A stretch of DNA of 64,000 bases from Mucilaginibacter boryungensis (GTDB lineage Bacteria > Bacteroidota > Bacteroidia > Sphingobacteriales > Sphingobacteriaceae), in assembly GCF_015221995.1 (NCBI RefSeq), contig NZ_JADFFM010000001.1, forward strand, positions 1,736,001 to 1,800,000. Reading direction: 5' to 3'. A model generated the notes under the pieces. It was not told the origin of the DNA, made no database searches, and worked only from the letters and a program-made list of their open reading frames with translations. A program made the translations under genes and the position numbers. Below, piece by piece: positions 63,738 to 64,000 of the stretch; positions within the stretch are counted from its first letter, which is position 1; every line of letters starts with the position of its first letter.

Positions 63738-64000
63738 TTGATTAAAAATATAGCAGTTTTAGGCTCTACAGGCAGTATTGGAACGCAGACATTAGAGGTA
63801 ATTCAGGATAACCCTGACCGCTTCCATGCTTATGTGCTTACGGCCCAAACCAATGCCGATTTGTTAATAGCGCAGTCGCTTAAGTTTAAACCGGCGTACG
63901 CTATTATTTGCGACGAGCAGAAATATCCTCTGGTAAAGCAGGCTTTGGCGCATACCGCCGTTAAGGTATTATGCGGGCATCAGGCTATTTGCGAAGTAGT
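63738..64000 (+). CDS. dxr: 1-deoxy-D-xylulose-5-phosphate reductoisomerase, N-terminal part
   Basis: Only about 87 residues are inside the window. They start (at TTG 63738) MIKNIAVLGSTGSIG, the diagnostic NADPH-binding loop of DXR, followed by 'TLEVIQDNPDRF', both characteristic. The enzyme makes 2-C-methyl-D-erythritol-4-phosphate for isoprenoids. There is no ATG in frame between the preceding stop (63711) and this site, so a TTG start is the best choice. The gene continues past the right edge. Confidence 0.93.
   Translation, partial: MIKNIAVLGSTGSIGTQTLEVIQDNPDRFHAYVLTAQTNADLLIAQSLKFKPAYAIICDEQKYPLVKQALAHTAVKVLCGHQAICEV

Overview
The window looks like chromosomal DNA from a Bacteroidota bacterium, most likely family Sphingobacteriaceae (Mucilaginibacter or Pedobacter type). 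The evidence is a SusC/SusD pair, many lipoproteins with Bacteroidota-style signals, GntR-LacI type regulators, a TAnnTTTG promoter and characteristic GC-rich hairpin repeats. No rRNA, tRNA, CRISPR array, transposase or phage gene was seen. Both edges cut genes: a SusC C-terminus at the left and dxr at the right.

Region 1 (1-17100) is a polysaccharide utilisation locus (PUL) with a glycerol-phosphate theme. It starts with SusC, SusD and a DUF5689 lipoprotein, then an orphan lipoprotein. A run on the + strand follows: metallophosphoesterase, sulfatase, glycerophosphodiester phosphodiesterase, GlpT-like glycerol-3-phosphate transporter, SGNH hydrolase and GH89 alpha-N-acetylglucosaminidase. Convergent to it lie glpF and glpK, with a divergent glpR-type regulator. 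Together they could strip alpha-GlcNAc and ester groups from a glycerol-phosphate polymer, cut the phosphodiesters, import glycerol-3-phosphate and glycerol, and feed glycolysis. A teichoic-acid-like substrate is an inference.

Region 2 (17100-28900) holds clan GH-A, GH78 and GH106 glycosidases and a secreted metallophosphoesterase with six FG-GAP-like repeats. Two paralogous AraC regulators flank it and share a DNA motif upstream of their genes, suggesting a common regulon for a rhamnose-containing glycan.

Region 3 (29000-40000) is a catabolic module without an obvious textbook match. It has a PhyH-type dioxygenase, a TIM-barrel isomerase, a DeoR regulator, a polyol-permease-like transporter, a D-2-hydroxyacid dehydrogenase, two FGGY kinases (one LsrK-like), a histidine phosphatase, a second secreted GDPD and a GntR-type regulator. 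Two repeat elements sit in its intergenic gaps.

Region 4 (40100-49250) has an HD-domain protein fused to a Pycsar-effector-like membrane domain, polyphosphate kinase, an SdiA-regulated-like lipoprotein, a large outer-membrane protein with a kinase-like motif and an Omp85-type barrel, and a GAF-domain protein. Region 5 (49400-64000) is mostly housekeeping: pgpA, a histone-H1-like basic protein, a third GDPD-like phosphodiesterase, pirin, YqaE/Pmp3, YdcF, a histidine kinase, clpB, two glycosyltransferases, a GH3-family protein and the start of dxr.
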